DNA of 8,439 nucleotides, from positions 1 to 8,439 of the forward strand of contig JAFQND010000343.1 of assembly GCA_017396055.1 (NCBI GenBank), given 5' to 3'. The position numbers and the translations under genes were made by a program. Source of the stretch: Oscillospiraceae bacterium. Lineage in GTDB: Bacteria; Bacillota; Clostridia; Oscillospirales; Ruminococcaceae. Of this stretch, positions 7,349 to 8,439 are shown piece after piece. Every line of letters starts with the position of its first letter. Position 1 is the first letter of the stretch. Under the pieces are notes generated by a model. That model searched no databases and had not been told where the DNA came from. It saw only the letters and a program-made list of their open reading frames with translations.

Positions 7349-7699
7349 TTTAACCCTTTTCGAAGATTTACGGATCAACACTCATGTTTTGTCGAAAGTT
7401 AAGGTCGTTTATTTGCCTTTTACCTCGACTTGCTGTTTTGTCAGTACATTGGAAATCACCATTGGCTCTTAGCAGATTGATTTGTCTGTTTTGCTTTTGG
7501 TGTCAGATATTGTCCATGGGATTTTACCTTTTCAGACCTTTCGGTCATCCGATGATGAAAATCTTTTTGGTTCTCATATCAGTACATTGGCTTTTACCGT
7601 TTGGTTACCGAAAACAGTTTCTCTTTTCAGAGACTTGATCTCGTTGGATGGACACTCATTTTTCCGTTATAATGCCAAAAGGCTTTTTCAGTCCATTGG
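7337..7699 (-). repeat. Four dispersed copies of CCAATGTACTGA
   Basis: On the + strand TCAGTACATTGG occurs at 7337-7348, 7441-7452 and 7579-7590, and with one change (TCAGTCCATTGG) at 7688-7699. Start-to-start spacings are 104, 138 and 109 nt. On the + strand each is followed by about 5 variable bases, then ACC or CCC, and in three copies by (A/G)TTTGG or ATTGG. The conserved unit is therefore about 25 nt with a variable centre. The copies are all in one orientation and the intervening sequence differs, so this is neither a CRISPR array nor a simple tandem repeat. Confidence 0.85.
7372..7659 (-). repeat. Second repeated element ATGAGTGTNNATCC, two copies
   Basis: GGATCAACACTCAT (7372-7385) and GGATGGACACTCAT (7646-7659) match at 12 of 14 positions. 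Each lies between two copies of the CCAATGTACTGA element, supporting an origin of this part of the RNA by internal duplication of a module that has since diverged. Confidence 0.65.
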
Positions 7700-8006
7700 T
7701 GCTACCCATTTGGTTTCAGGAATCAATTTCGACTTGTCAACAGGTTTACGTTGCTTCGAAATCTATCTGAATCAAATATCCTCGGTTTATTTGAAGTTGT
7801 TCGGTCATGTGGCTTCTTCCACTCTTTGTCTGACCCTGTCAGACCTTCTCACGAAGTTTTATCATCATAAGATATCTTCTGACATCTTAGAATGTTTTAT
7901 TACATCCAAGAGCTTTTACTCTTACCGAAAAACTTCTTCCCTTTCGGGATTTCTTTTGAAGGTTTTCTCTGCCTTCTATATTCAATTGTCGGATCTTTTT
8001 GCACAT

Positions 8007-8209
8007 ATCAGAGTCAGGAAGCATCTTTCGCATTGGCAGATGTTCTTCAGCGGCAATTTAAACAGATCCGGCATGTAACAATCTCAGTTCAACGGGACTT
8101 GCCGATTTTTTCTTTCTCTCTTCGTTTTGTGTTGAATTTGAAAGAGATTCAGCAGCGCACGTCAGATTTGCTTGTCTGTTTAAATTGCAGATACCTCAAT
8201 GACTCTGAT
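8007..8209 (-). other. Nested multi-branch RNA domain
   Basis: An outer 10-bp helix (ATCAGAGTCA 8007-8016 with TGACTCTGAT 8200-8209) encloses the hairpin 8018-8048 (GAAG and CATCT paired with AGATG and CTTC, TT bulge). It also encloses a perfect 14-bp helix (8053-8066 with 8175-8188). That helix in turn encloses AATCTC/GAGATT (8080-8085 with 8144-8149) and TTCAAC/GTTGAA (8088-8093 with 8131-8136). The pairings nest without crossing. Only the 3-nt edge of the outer helix competes with the next hairpin (8207-8228). Confidence 0.7.
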
Positions 8210-8439
8210 GGAGAACTGTTCTTCCATCGGACTCACCTCTGTTTACTTTTCTCCTCAAATTTTCCTTTTACCGATCTTTTTTCCTTTTGGATATTCTTTG
8301 CTTGCACCAAAGATTTTCTTTCGGGAAATTCTGATCTTTTCTGACCGGCGTTCCTTTTGTCCTTTGCTTTCCAGCAGCTTTCAGACCTTTCAAGGATCGT
8401 TTTGATCATTTTGGAAAAAATGTTTTCAGCGGTTTGTGA

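Larger units (their letters stand above)
7272..8439 (-). ncRNA. Candidate large structured non-coding RNA (3' part; 5' end outside window)
   Basis: More than 1.1 kb holds no credible reading frame on the minus strand. It is purine-rich on that strand, unlike the genes to its left, and ends in a strong terminator. Local hairpins, in + coordinates: 7535-7546, 7620-7633 and 7938-7949 (each with a GAAA loop on the minus strand), 7845-7856 (GTGA loop), 7828-7844 (7-bp stem), 7868-7889, 7772-7794, 8018-8048, 8207-8228 and 8295-8313. Long-range helices are 8007-8016 with 8200-8209 (10 bp) and 8053-8066 with 8175-8188 (14 bp). Tetraloops are GNRA only when read leftward, which fixes the strand. A repeated CCAATGTACTGA element occurs four times. 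Size and complexity resemble GOLLD, ROOL or OLE RNAs, but membership cannot be judged by eye. No promoter is convincing inside the window, so the RNA probably begins beyond 8439. Confidence 0.7.

Noticed and set aside
7337..7699. Possible CRISPR array
   Set aside because: The repeats are only 12 nt, spacers are about 90-125 nt and uneven, and no cas gene or leader is present.
7482..8078. 198-codon open frame on the + strand
   Set aside because: It begins with TTG, has no ribosome binding site, and reads as Phe/Ser/Leu-rich low-information sequence. It is a by-product of the pyrimidine-rich strand having few stop codons, and the structured minus-strand RNA explains the region better.
7892..8344. 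150-codon open frame on the + strand overlapping the previous one in another frame
   Set aside because: There is no ribosome binding site at its start, it has the same T-rich composition artefact, and it crosses the long-range helices.
7272..8439. Group II intron or insertion sequence remnant
   Set aside because: No reverse transcriptase or transposase fragment, no domain V-like hairpin and no terminal inverted repeats with target duplication were seen.

Overview
The window looks like chromosomal DNA of a low- to mid-GC Gram-positive anaerobe of the Clostridia (Oscillospiraceae-like gut or rumen type). The evidence is a T-box leader, strong AGGAGG-type ribosome binding sites, consensus TTGACA/TATAAT promoters, an LAGC lipobox lipoprotein and Firmicutes-type intrinsic terminators. 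No genus can be named from the sequence alone.

Left part (1-2163): the tail of a membrane protein is followed by a tight pair on the + strand, a small nucleoside 2-deoxyribosyltransferase-like protein and a zinc-dependent nucleoside/nucleobase deaminase. A sigma-A promoter whose -35 box overlaps the deaminase stop codon then starts a roughly 270-nt T-box riboswitch. Its specifier reads AAC (Asn), and its T-box bulge TGGCACC would pair with a G73 tRNA end. It controls a nucleoside phosphorylase. The three enzymes suggest nucleoside salvage, with the last step apparently sensing asparaginyl-tRNA charging.

Middle (2173-5400): asnS (asparaginyl-tRNA synthetase) has its own perfect TTGACA-17-TATAAT promoter and a short leader with two hairpins but no T-box. 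It can also be reached by read-through from the T-box transcript, because no terminator separates the two genes. An intrinsic terminator, a calcineurin-like metallophosphoesterase and a bidirectional terminator follow. Next is a minus-strand gene of unknown function with a faint ADP-ribosyltransferase-like N-terminus.

Right part (5400-7260): divergent promoters serve the minus-strand gene and a 555-aa extracellular solute-binding lipoprotein (family 5), which has no permease genes beside it and ends at its own terminator.

Right end (7272-8439): about 1.15 kb has no credible protein gene, an abrupt change to A+T-rich composition with strong strand asymmetry (purine-rich minus strand), and dense inverted repeats. 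On the minus strand there are at least four GNRA-tetraloop hairpins, nested long-range helices including a perfect 14-bp pairing, four copies of a CCAATGTACTGA element spaced about 104-138 nt apart, and a strong intrinsic terminator at the 3' end. I interpret it as the 3' part of a very large structured non-coding RNA read leftward, in the size class of GOLLD, ROOL and OLE. I cannot assign it to any of these by eye. It is the best candidate here for an undescribed system.
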